A DNA stretch of 64,000 nt from Niabella pedocola (lineage in GTDB: Bacteria > Bacteroidota > Bacteroidia > Chitinophagales > Chitinophagaceae), in NCBI RefSeq assembly GCF_021044425.1, contig NZ_JAJNEC010000004.1, positions 558,001-622,000 of the forward strand, written 5' to 3'. Made by a program: the position numbers and the translations under genes. Of the stretch, positions 43,529-51,871 are shown one piece after another. Numbering within the stretch: the first letter of the stretch is position 1; the number at the start of each line of letters is the position of its first letter. The notes below the pieces were generated by a model. It searched no databases and was not told the DNA's origin. It saw only the letters and a list, made by a program, of their open reading frames with translations.

Positions 43529-45211
43529 ATGAACCATTCCAAAACCGTTCTCCTAGCCTTAGCTATCTGCTCCTTCGGCAGCTCGCGTGCGCAGGTTAGT
43601 GAGACCCATCCTTACAAAGCCCCCCATGCGATTTACGGGCCGGCTTCTGTAACTGATTCTCAGTACTATGCGAAGAAAAAGCAGCAGCAATTCCGCGATT
43701 TTGTAAATGGCCAGACCGACTTTCCTCCCAAGCCCCGGGATATGTGGGAAATTGGTATCAAAGGAGGTTTGTTCAGTGTAAACGGGGATGTTCGTTCAGA
43801 AATGATCAGCCCGGGTTTTGGTGCGCATATCCGTAAGTCGCTGGGACACACGCTGTCTTTGCGTTTAGAGTATATGTATGGTATTGCCAAGGGACAGGAC
43901 TGGCGTCCTTCCGCAGGGTATAAATTTACAGGCATGGCAAACCCCTGGTACTACCGCTACCAGCGTAACAGCGTACTGCCAGGTGGTAGTGTATGGAACC
44001 CGATTAACTTCCCTAAAGTATATTATAATTACAAAACCACGGTTCAGGAGCTGAGCCTGCAGTTGATCGCCAATCTTCATAATATTCGCTTTTACAAGCC
44101 TCAAACCGGTGCTACCTTCTATGTTTTGGGAGGTTTGGGTATTACTACCTGGGATGGCCGCGTAAATGCCATGCATGAAGTCAGAGGCGATGAAGAAAGT
44201 GCCGCTTATGACTACAGCAAAATTACAGCTACCACCAAAAAAGATGTGCTGAAACAATTAAAAGATCTGCAGGACGATATGTATGATACGCCGATCGAAG
44301 CAGATCCAAGTATCCGTTACTCACACCTGTTTGCCGGTTCTATCGCACCGTCGGTTACAGGAGGTATGGGTCTGGCGCTCCGTTTAAGCCCGCGTTTCAA
44401 CATCGCACTGGAAGACCGCCTCATCTATAACGGTTCCGACCTGATCGATGGTCAGCGCTGGACTGATCAGGGTACACTGACTCCGGATAAGGATTTCATG
44501 AACTACCTGACCTTAGGTATTAACTATAATATCGGTGCTAAAAGAAAAAGAGTGGAACCGCTGTACTGGCTGAACCCGCTGAACTACGCTTACGGCGAAC
44601 TGCGTCGTGTACCGGAAATCGTACTGCCTGATTCTGATGGCGATGGTGTTACGGATCAATTTGACCAGGAGCAAACACCTGCCGGTTGCCCGGTTGATAC
44701 GCACGGTGTAAGCCGCGATACTGATGGCGACGGTGTTCCTGATTGTAAGGATAAAGAACTGATCACTCCTACTTACTGCCAGCCGGTAGATGCAGACGGA
44801 GTTGGTAAATGTCCTTGTCCGGATGATTGTAAAGTAGAAACACCTGAGTGTGCTGCCCTGCTGGGCGCTTTACCAAGCGTAAGCTTCAAAGCAAACTCTA
44901 ACACGCTTTCTGCGGATGCAGCAGCTTCTCTGGCTGTTGTAGCTTCTAAATTAAGATCTAACCCCAACTGTAAAGTTGTAGTAGTTGGCTATTGCGCTGC
45001 TACTAAAAAACAACAGCAGTTAAGCTGGGATCATGTAAATAAAGTGATCACGCACTTACAGGAAAAAGAAGGCATCAGCGGTGACCGCTTTATCTTCTCT
45101 TCTGGTCAGGAAGGTGGCGACTGCAACACTGTAGATATCCGTGCAGCAGCTCCAGGTGAAGACGGCCCCAACACGGTGGCTCCTCCACATCCGAACCTTC
45201 GCAAAAAATAG
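43529..45211 (+). CDS. OmpA-like outer-membrane protein with thrombospondin type 3 repeats
   Basis: A 560-residue protein with a signal peptide (SKTVLLALAICSFGSSRAQ). Residues about 70-365 form an outer-membrane beta-barrel-like region (MWEIGIKGGLFSVNGDVRSE, SLRLEYMYGIAKGQDW, FYVLGGLGITTWDG, SPRFNIALEDRLIY). Then come calcium-binding type 3 repeats (DSDGDGVTDQFD, DTDGDGVPDCKDKE), a Cys-rich linker, and a C-terminal OmpA-like domain (PSVSFKANSNTLSADAAASL to LSWDHVNKVITHL). The Asp and Arg that bind peptidoglycan in OmpA (in the T-D-x-x-G and L-S-x-x-R-A motifs) are missing here. It ends with a Pro-rich tail. Strong terminator after the gene, and a strong single promoter, so it may be abundant. 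Confidence 0.82.
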   Translation: MNHSKTVLLALAICSFGSSRAQVSETHPYKAPHAIYGPASVTDSQYYAKKKQQQFRDFVNGQTDFPPKPRDMWEIGIKGGLFSVNGDVRSEMISPGFGAHIRKSLGHTLSLRLEYMYGIAKGQDWRPSAGYKFTGMANPWYYRYQRNSVLPGGSVWNPINFPKVYYNYKTTVQELSLQLIANLHNIRFYKPQTGATFYVLGGLGITTWDGRVNAMHEVRGDEESAAYDYSKITATTKKDVLKQLKDLQDDMYDTPIEADPSIRYSHLFAGSIAPSVTGGMGLALRLSPRFNIALEDRLIYNGSDLIDGQRWTDQGTLTPDKDFMNYLTLGINYNIGAKRKRVEPLYWLNPLNYAYGELRRVPEIVLPDSDGDGVTDQFDQEQTPAGCPVDTHGVSRDTDGDGVPDCKDKELITPTYCQPVDADGVGKCPCPDDCKVETPECAALLGALPSVSFKANSNTLSADAAASLAVVASKLRSNPNCKVVVVGYCAATKKQQQLSWDHVNKVITHLQEKEGISGDRFIFSSGQEGGDCNTVDIRAAAPGEDGPNTVAPPHPNLRKK

Positions 45212-45235
45212 TCACTTTTTGCTATAACAAATACG

Positions 45236-45268
45236 TCCCTGCCCATTCTGGGCGGGGATTTTTTTTGC
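45236..45268 (+). terminator. Intrinsic terminator after the OmpA-like gene
   Basis: TCCCTGCCCA at 45236-45245 pairs with TGGGCGGGGA at 45249-45258 across a 3-base loop (one G-T pair), followed by ten T. Confidence 0.9.
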
Positions 45269-45379
45269 AAGTAGCGCTGCTGGGTTCGGGTTTATTTTTA
45301 CTGCCCTGCGTCATCCCCGCAACAATACTGATAACAACTTATTATGAAATAATTTTTTACCTTTCATAATAAATGATCG

Positions 45380-46108
45380 ATGAAAACCAGCGCATCCATG
45401 CTGCATTTGCTGACTGCTTTTCCTTTTCTATGGTCTGCAACCACTACCTGTGTACCCGTAAAACCGGAAAAGCAGCATCCCTCCATTGTGCCGGCTTCGA
45501 TGATGAGCCAACTGGCAGCAATCGATTACGAAGACCAGCGATACCGCCAGGAAATTATGCCGGTTATCAATGCCGCACAGGTAGACTCCGCACAGCTGAA
45601 AGCGATCTTTAAAAAAATACACCGGGCTGATTCTATCAATTTAGCAACGATCGCTCAGATCCTGGACCATAAAGGCTGGCCCAACCCGAAGGAAGTGGGG
45701 ATCGAAGGTTCGGTAACTGTTTGGGCCGTGCTTCAACACGCTGCGCTTCAAACGCAGGAAAAATACCTGGGCATGGTCATTCAGGCTGTTAAAGATCATA
45801 AACTGGAGCCGAAATATTTGGGTTATCTGGAAGACCGGATTGCAACGGATAAAGGCCTGAAACAAAAATATGGTACACAACAATTCCTGATCAGCAAGGA
45901 TAAAACGATACTGGCGCCGCTTCTTGACCCGGATAAAGTAGATTTATGGCGCAAGGAGATTGGTATGGAGCCGTTACGTGATCACTTAAAGGTATCGATA
46001 GACACCGGATGGACATGGGCTCGGTACATCCGTGACCTGCCTGAGAGTGAAGGGATATTAAAGAAGAAGAAAGCTTTTTTTGATGCCCAGCAAAAAGAGC
46101 ATCCGTGA
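45380..46108 (+). CDS. DUF6624 family protein
   Basis: A 242-residue protein. After an N-terminal hydrophobic stretch (MLHLLTAFPFLWSATTTC), which may be a signal peptide or lipobox-like end, it shows a helical body: QLAAIDYEDQRYRQEIMPVINA, HRADSINLATIAQILDHKGWPNPKEVG, VWAVLQHAALQTQEKYLGMV, KYLGYLEDRIATDKGLKQKYGTQ. This matches the DUF6624 family, of unknown function. A TACCTTTC box (45358-45365) is a possible promoter. The second half, WRKEIGMEPLRDHLKV, is also conserved in relatives. Confidence 0.75.
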   Translation: MKTSASMLHLLTAFPFLWSATTTCVPVKPEKQHPSIVPASMMSQLAAIDYEDQRYRQEIMPVINAAQVDSAQLKAIFKKIHRADSINLATIAQILDHKGWPNPKEVGIEGSVTVWAVLQHAALQTQEKYLGMVIQAVKDHKLEPKYLGYLEDRIATDKGLKQKYGTQQFLISKDKTILAPLLDPDKVDLWRKEIGMEPLRDHLKVSIDTGWTWARYIRDLPESEGILKKKKAFFDAQQKEHP

Positions 46109-46114
46109 TCTGCC

Positions 46115-46270
46115 TTATTGTTTAAAACCGCCCGGCCTGTACCGGTGGCCTTCGTGAGCGGATATATCCCAACCCTCTGATGGATCTTCGGATACATAAT
46201 GGATGAACTTCCCATCCCCGTTCGGATACGTGCCCAGAGACCGCAGCGCTGCAGTTGACGACGCTTTATC
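46115..46270 (-). pseudogene. C-terminal fragment of an unknown gene, decayed
   Basis: A minus-strand frame without start, bounded by a stop near 46270 and TAA at 46115, reads convincingly as protein: SSTAALRSLGTYPNGDGKFI, then HYVSEDPSEGWDISAHEGHR and YRPGGFKQ. It is about 50 codons. No family is recognised. It lies in the gap between DUF6624 and lipB, which also has no other gene. Confidence 0.35.
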
Positions 46271-46385
46271 TTATTTGTTTGCTTAATGCTATAGACCATA
46301 TGAAATAACCTTCGCGGAACGCCTGCAGGATTGTGCACCTGCCGGTGAACTACCCGGTATTTTATATGCGCCCGGAAACCATTGC

Positions 46386-47114
46386 TTACCCGTTACTGAG
46401 CCGGATCTCAAATACCCCCTCAAAGTGTTTCTTCAACCGCATCTTTACTTCCTCCATATCAAGCTCCGCTCCCAACTCCTTTTGCAGGGAGGTAACCTGC
46501 TTGTTCTGGATACCACAGGGGATGATAAAGTTAAAATAATCCAGATTGGTGTTTACATTGAGCGCAAAACCATGCATAGTGATCCAGCGGCTGGTGCGCA
46601 CCCCGATGGCGCAGATTTTCCGCTCACGCCCTTTTATGAAAGGATCCAGCCATACACCGGTTTCTCCCTGCGATCGCTCGCCCTTCAGGCCATAATCGGA
46701 AAGTGTACGGATCACTACCTCTTCAATATTCCGCAGGTAGCGGCCGATATCGGTATAAAAGCGCTCCAGGTCAAAAATCGGATAGCCCACGATCTGTCCC
46801 GGACCGTGATAGGTAATATCTCCCCCCCGGTTGATGCGGAAAAAATCGATGCCCCTTTTGGCCAGGTTTTCTTCGCTCAACAGCACATTTTCCATATGCC
46901 CGCTTTTACCCAGCGTATATACATGCGGATGCTCTACAAACAGTAAATGGCTGGAGGTTTGAGGTTCCACATTCAACGTTTCTCCCCTATCCTGAGCCTC
47001 ACGAAAGGCGGTTTTAACAGCCACATTTTCCTGTAACAATTGCTCCTGGTAATCCCATGCATCTTTATACCGGAGGATACCAATATCTTTAAACCAAACT
47101 TGTTGTTGACTCAT
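46386..47114 (-). CDS. lipB: Octanoyltransferase (lipoate-protein ligase B)
   Basis: A 242-residue LipB, which moves octanoate from acyl carrier protein to lipoyl domains. Signatures are RGGDITYHGPGQIVGYPIF, GVWLDPFIKGRERKICAIGVRTSRWITMHGFALNVN with the catalytic Lys, and FNFIIPCGIQNKQVTSL with the catalytic Cys. The promoter box CAAAGGTA (TACCTTTG on the minus strand) lies ten bases before the ATG. It diverges from the pseudouridine synthase gene. lipA is not in the window. Confidence 0.95.
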   Translation of the reverse strand: MSQQQVWFKDIGILRYKDAWDYQEQLLQENVAVKTAFREAQDRGETLNVEPQTSSHLLFVEHPHVYTLGKSGHMENVLLSEENLAKRGIDFFRINRGGDITYHGPGQIVGYPIFDLERFYTDIGRYLRNIEEVVIRTLSDYGLKGERSQGETGVWLDPFIKGRERKICAIGVRTSRWITMHGFALNVNTNLDYFNFIIPCGIQNKQVTSLQKELGAELDMEEVKMRLKKHFEGVFEIRLSNG

Positions 47115-47124
47115 AATTGATCTG

Positions 47125-47132
47125 CAAAGGTA
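47125..47132 (-). promoter_or_regulatory. -7 promoter box TACCTTTG of lipB
   Basis: A full TAnnTTTG match on the minus strand, ten bases before the lipB ATG. Confidence 0.55.
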
Positions 47133-47151
47133 CCAAGAAAAACGGATGTCT

Positions 47152-47159
47152 TACATTTG
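47152..47159 (+). promoter_or_regulatory. -7 promoter box TACATTTG of the RluA-family gene
   Basis: A full TAnnTTTG match on the plus strand; with the lipB box it makes a compact divergent promoter pair. Leader about 52 bases. Confidence 0.5.
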
Positions 47160-47215
47160 CAGGGTTCGGAAGCTATAAACAACATTTTTGTCGATTATTA
47201 AAACGCTGTTTATCA

Positions 47216-48274
47216 ATGAAACTAAATGAAACAGAAACGCTGGATGATTTTCCGGCAAGTGCGGATGGTAATGATGAGCTCTACCAGAAGTTTGTATACC
47301 GGACCGATAAGGGACAGGAACCTTTCCGGATCGATAAATATTTAATGAACCGGATCGAAGGCGCCACCCGGAACAAGATCCAGCAGGCCATCCGGAACAA
47401 TATGGTATTGGTAGACGGTAAAGAGGTAAAACCCAACTATAAATTGAAAGGTGCCCAGGAGATTGTGGTGTACACCGATATGGCCCCGGATGAAAACGAG
47501 ATCGTTCCGGAGAATATCCCGTTAAATATTGCATACGAAGATGCATCCGTTTTAATTATTAACAAGAACCCCGGAATGGTGGTACATCCCGGATCCGGCA
47601 ATCCCAACGGCACGCTGATCAACGCTGTGGCCTATCATCTGCAACAACAAAACGCAGCGATCACCGAAGAAACCCTTCCACGGTTTGGTATGGTGCACCG
47701 GATCGATAAAAATACCAGCGGCCTTTTAGTGCTGGCCAAAACCGAAAAAGCCATGCGATCACTTGCCAAACAGTTTTTTGATCATACCGTAAGCCGGAAA
47801 TACATTGCCCTTGTTTGGGGTGATGTGGAGGCCGATGAAGGCACCATCGTCGCACATGTAGGCCGCAACCTTCGTTTCCGCAAGCTTTTTGAGGCCTATC
47901 CCGAAGGCGATCATGGCAAGGAAGCCATCACGCATTATAAAGTACTGGAACGCTTTGGTTATGTAACCCTGGTACAATGCATCCTGGAAACCGGCCGTAC
48001 CCACCAGATCCGGGTGCATATGAAATACATCGGGCATCCGTTGTTCAACGATGATTTTTATGGCGGCGATAAGATCGTAAAAGGCACCGTATATGCCAAG
48101 TACAAACAATTTGTGGACAATTGTTTTGAGCTTTGCCCAAGGCAGGCCCTGCACGCAAAAACACTGGGCTTTGTACATCCCGACAGCAACGAGGAGATCC
48201 TTTTTGACAGCGTCCTGCCGCAGGATATGGAAGCGGTAATTGAAAAATGGCGGCGTTATACCAATCGTTCTTAA
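47216..48274 (+). CDS. RluA family pseudouridine synthase (RluD-like)
   Basis: A 352-residue RNA pseudouridine synthase. An N-terminal S4 RNA-binding domain (FRIDKYLMNRIEGATRNKIQQAIRNNMVLVDGKEVKPNYKL) is followed by the catalytic domain with GMVHRIDKNTSGLLVLAKT (motif HRLDxxTSG, Asp catalytic), ETGRTHQIRVHMKYIGHPLFND and QALHAKTLGFVHP. It probably modifies 23S rRNA, as RluD does. The start at 47216 was chosen; the frame is open 33 codons earlier, but this lies before the promoter box at 47152. Confidence 0.92.
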   Translation: MKLNETETLDDFPASADGNDELYQKFVYRTDKGQEPFRIDKYLMNRIEGATRNKIQQAIRNNMVLVDGKEVKPNYKLKGAQEIVVYTDMAPDENEIVPENIPLNIAYEDASVLIINKNPGMVVHPGSGNPNGTLINAVAYHLQQQNAAITEETLPRFGMVHRIDKNTSGLLVLAKTEKAMRSLAKQFFDHTVSRKYIALVWGDVEADEGTIVAHVGRNLRFRKLFEAYPEGDHGKEAITHYKVLERFGYVTLVQCILETGRTHQIRVHMKYIGHPLFNDDFYGGDKIVKGTVYAKYKQFVDNCFELCPRQALHAKTLGFVHPDSNEEILFDSVLPQDMEAVIEKWRRYTNRS

Positions 48275-48473
48275 TGATTTGAAAATTTGAGAATGTGGGC
48301 ATGTACAGTTATCTGCGTTCAGCATGCTGCACCCTTGAGTTGAGAATTGTTCTATATACGCCTGGTCCTCGCTATCTCCCCATCCCCCAAAGAAGGAAAG
48401 AGTGAATGATTAACAGATCATCAGCTATAAAACAGACGAACCTGAAACTTTAAACTTTGAACCGCCGCAGGCG

Positions 48474-50888
48474 CTATTCCAGTTCAATGCTCTTTTTAAG
48501 TTTTATATCTTCTGAAGAGCTGCCGATCATGATATCGAAGGTTCCGGGCTCCACCACAAAATGCATATCTTTATCCAGGATGGAAAGGTCGTCGGGCGTC
48601 AGTGTAAAATGAACCGTTTTTATTTCTCCGGGGTTCAGCGATACCCGTTCAAATCCCCGCAGCACCGATTCATAAGTGGTAACGCTGCTTACCCGATCCT
48701 TTACATATAATTGCACTACTTCATCGCCTTTTACCGCGCCGGTATTTTTTATATCCACCGCTACCCGGACATCCGATTGGGTGTTGCCTTTCTCTGGTGA
48801 TACCTGCAAATTGGAATATTCAAAGCGGGTGTAGCTGAGCCCATAACCAAAGGGGTATAACGGCCCTACCACAGCAGTGCGGCCATAGCCGTTGGGACCA
48901 TCGCCCGGCTGCCCGGCATGAGATGCCGGTTTAAACGGAAAGTTCAGCTCTATTTGCCCGGTGGTTTTGGGGAATGTTATCGTTAGTTTGCCCCCCGGAT
49001 TATACGCACCAAAAAGCGCCTCTGCTACGGCTGTTCCACCCTGTGGCCCCGGGAACCAGGCTTCCAGGATTGCATCCAGGTAACGGTTTTCCCAATTGAT
49101 CGTAAGCGGCTGACCGTTGATCAGGACCATTACGATGGGTTTCCCGGTTTGCTTCAACGCCTGCAGCAGTTTCAACTGCCGCCCGGGTAAATTCAATCCC
49201 GTACGCGACAAACTTTCGCCAACCCGTTTATCATCTTCTCCCACCACTGCAATCACCACATCGCTTTGGCTCGCCGCTTCCACCGCTTTACCGATCTCCG
49301 CCGTTTCGGCCCCGGTAAGGGCTGTTTCAATGATCTCACTCTCCGGCCAGGTAGCATCCGCTACTTCGCAGCCTTTTATATATTGTATGGCAGCCTTATC
49401 GCCCACGAAACTGCGGATGCCTTCCAATACAGAGATCACTTCTTTATTAGAGGGTCCGTAACGACTGATGGCATGACTTTTTTCATCGGCCAGCGGCCCG
49501 GTTACCAGTATCTTTTTATACTGACCGACGGAGAGTGGCAGCAACGGTTGTGTTTGCCCCTGGGCCGGTGCATTTTTGAGCAACACCAGTGACTCCCGGT
49601 TCATTTGTACGGCCACAGCTTCGGATTCCTTTGTAGCAACAATACGATCCGCCAGCTTTGGATCTTTTACATAAGGGTGATCAAATAAGCCCAGTCTGAA
49701 TTTCACGCGCAATACCTCGGCCACCCGCTGGTTCAGGGTTTCGACAGACAGGCCACCTTCCTTTACCAGTTCGCGCAGTGGCCGTATAAAGGTTCCCGGC
49801 GGATCAAATTCGGTACGTACGTTCAGTCCTGCTTCCATTACCTGCCTCACGGCTTCCTTATAATCGGTGGCCACATGATGCTTTTCCGATACGAATTCCA
49901 CTGCCCTGCTATCCGATACCACATAGCCGTCAAACCCGAATTGCTGGCGCAGCAAGGTTGTTAAAAAATAACGACTGGCGGTTATGGGTACTCCATCCCA
50001 ATCGTTGTAGCTGCTCATGATGCCCATGGGGTGTGCATTTTCGATTACCTTTCTAAACGGATAGAGGAACAGCTGATGCATTTCGCGGGGAGCCACATGA
50101 GGATCGGTGCGGGCATTGCCATCGCGGCCGCCCTTGGGAATGCTGTATACCGCAAAGTGTTTTAAGGTAGACGCCACTCCGTTTTCCTGGATGCCGGCGG
50201 CCATCTCCGTTCCCAGCTGTGCAATTAAAAAAGGCTCCTCCCCATAGGTTTCCACTACCCTTCCCCAACGCTGATCCCGGGCTACATCCAGGATGGGCGC
50301 ATACACGTTGGTATACCCCAGCGCTTTTGCCTCCTGACCCACAATGCGGCCCATTTGGCCGACCAGGCTCCTGTTCCAGGTAGCGCCAATCCCTATCGGG
50401 GCAGGGAAAGCCGTGGCATGATCATGGTTCAACCCGTGAATACCTTCGTTGGTAAAATCCACCGGTATGCCCAGGCGGGTTTCTTCTACAAACCAACGCT
50501 GCACGTTATTAATGGCCGTTGCATGCGCGCTGAACGGATAAGAATATTTTGTCTGCGCTTTTTTATTCCGCGCCAGCCCGTTCAGCATTTCATCGATATT
50601 GGCAATGCCATCCTTCCAGATCTCCTGCTTCCAGCCCGGCGTGGGCTGCTCATCTTTTAATACCCTGCCAAAGCCATACAGGGTGGCCGTTTGACAGGTC
50701 TTTTCATCGATGGTCATTTGTGCCAGCAGGTCCTTTACCCGCGCTTCAAGCGGGGCGGCAGGATCTTCATAACGATCTTTTTTCCCGTTTTTATTAAAAT
50801 CGATCCAATCCTTATGGTATATATTCTTTTGAGCAAACAGCGTGGCTGAAGCCGCCAGCATCGCAAAGGCCGTAACAATATATTTCAT
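48474..50888 (-). CDS. Glycoside hydrolase family 3, secreted
   Basis: An 804-residue GH3 enzyme with signal peptide (YIVTAFAMLAASATLFAQ). The N-terminal TIM barrel has the nucleophile segment FGFDGYVVSDSRAVEF and ATLKHFAVYSIPKGGRDG. The second domain includes VVIAVVGEDDKRVGESLSRTGL with the acid/base region, and a C-terminal Fn3-like domain (YPFGYGLSYTRFEYSNL, DEVVQLYVKDRVSSV) follows. It most resembles beta-glucosidase or beta-xylosidase type GH3. No SusC/SusD pair lies beside it, so its place in glycan use is unclear. No PA14 insert is seen. Confidence 0.9.
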   Translation of the reverse strand: MKYIVTAFAMLAASATLFAQKNIYHKDWIDFNKNGKKDRYEDPAAPLEARVKDLLAQMTIDEKTCQTATLYGFGRVLKDEQPTPGWKQEIWKDGIANIDEMLNGLARNKKAQTKYSYPFSAHATAINNVQRWFVEETRLGIPVDFTNEGIHGLNHDHATAFPAPIGIGATWNRSLVGQMGRIVGQEAKALGYTNVYAPILDVARDQRWGRVVETYGEEPFLIAQLGTEMAAGIQENGVASTLKHFAVYSIPKGGRDGNARTDPHVAPREMHQLFLYPFRKVIENAHPMGIMSSYNDWDGVPITASRYFLTTLLRQQFGFDGYVVSDSRAVEFVSEKHHVATDYKEAVRQVMEAGLNVRTEFDPPGTFIRPLRELVKEGGLSVETLNQRVAEVLRVKFRLGLFDHPYVKDPKLADRIVATKESEAVAVQMNRESLVLLKNAPAQGQTQPLLPLSVGQYKKILVTGPLADEKSHAISRYGPSNKEVISVLEGIRSFVGDKAAIQYIKGCEVADATWPESEIIETALTGAETAEIGKAVEAASQSDVVIAVVGEDDKRVGESLSRTGLNLPGRQLKLLQALKQTGKPIVMVLINGQPLTINWENRYLDAILEAWFPGPQGGTAVAEALFGAYNPGGKLTITFPKTTGQIELNFPFKPASHAGQPGDGPNGYGRTAVVGPLYPFGYGLSYTRFEYSNLQVSPEKGNTQSDVRVAVDIKNTGAVKGDEVVQLYVKDRVSSVTTYESVLRGFERVSLNPGEIKTVHFTLTPDDLSILDKDMHFVVEPGTFDIMIGSSSEDIKLKKSIELE

Positions 50889-51027
50889 TCAATAATATTT
50901 GCAGTAGTGCAAGATAAATAATTCAGATCAGCAACAAAACCGTTCATCATTATCGTACAAAAAGCTCCGGGGCACCGTGTGAAGTGCCGGTAATGCAATA
51001 GATGGGATACCCCCTATCCCAAAAGGA

Positions 51028-51049
51028 ACAGCCCGTTTGCACGGGCTGT
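51028..51049 (-). terminator. Probable terminator after the DedA gene
   Basis: ACAGCCCGT at 51028-51036 pairs with ACGGGCTGT at 51041-51049 across a 4-base loop. On the minus strand the following bases are only moderately T-rich. It lies 31 bp past the DedA stop. Confidence 0.6.
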
Positions 51050-51079
51050 ATCAGTTTATTTAATAGATCATAAATGTAA

Positions 51080-51862
51080 TTATTCTGTGCCCTCAGCAGT
51101 AGCATCCAGGGCTTTTTTAGCGGCGGCAGCGGCTTCTTTTTCCTTCGCCTTTTTCTTTCCGCTCATCAGCTTCAGAATCACCGGAGCCGTGGTTACCACC
51201 ACGATGCCCAGTACAATATATTCGAGGTGCTGTTTCAGATCAAACTGAAATGCGCTCATCAGCCATTTCTGCAGGAAATGCCCCGCAAATAACATCGAGA
51301 ACACCCAGGCGATACAACCCACAACATTATAAAAGGTAAATTTTGCCCGGTTCATTCCCACGATACCGGCAATGATGGGCGCAAAGGTCCGGATGAATGG
51401 CAGGAAACGGGCTACAATAATGGCCCCGCCGCCGTGTTTTTCATAAAAATCGTGCGCTTGCTCCAGGTAACGACGTTTAAAAAAGAAGTTTTCCTTCCAG
51501 TGATACATCGCCGGTCCTACTTTACGCCCGGTCCAGTACCCCACCATATTACCGATGATCCCGCAAAAGGAAATCAAGGCCCATAGTACGATCAGATCCA
51601 CCCATTCATTCTGGATATGCCCTAAATTAAACAATTTTAAAAACTGGTAGGTCAGCCCCGGCTCGGCGGTTACGCCTTCCCCGATTTTATGGGCATAGAT
51701 TCCCGCGATAAACAAAAGCGTATCACCCGGAAGAAAGAATCCGGCAAACAGACCGGTTTCTGCAAACACTACAAAAAGTAAAAGCCATAGGCCGCCGTTC
51801 TCAATATACCACTGCGGTTGCAACAAATCCGTCCAGCTAAAGCTGCTTAAAAGTTCGATCAT
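51080..51862 (-). CDS. DedA family membrane protein
   Basis: A 260-residue DedA protein with about five membrane segments. Family motifs are ETGLFAGFFLPGDTLLFIAG, GYWTGRKVGPAMY, and GGGAIIVARFLPFIRTFAPIIAGIVGMNRAKFTFYNVVG, including the functionally important Arg residues. DedA proteins act in membrane homeostasis and lipid-carrier flipping (undecaprenyl-phosphate or phospholipid). It has a long charged tail (KKKAKEKEAAAAAKKALD). It follows the dicarboxylate symporter gene with 9 bp between, probably one operon. Confidence 0.92.
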   Translation of the reverse strand: MIELLSSFSWTDLLQPQWYIENGGLWLLLFVVFAETGLFAGFFLPGDTLLFIAGIYAHKIGEGVTAEPGLTYQFLKLFNLGHIQNEWVDLIVLWALISFCGIIGNMVGYWTGRKVGPAMYHWKENFFFKRRYLEQAHDFYEKHGGGAIIVARFLPFIRTFAPIIAGIVGMNRAKFTFYNVVGCIAWVFSMLFAGHFLQKWLMSAFQFDLKQHLEYIVLGIVVVTTAPVILKLMSGKKKAKEKEAAAAAKKALDATAEGTE

Positions 51863-51871
51863 TATTTGGTT

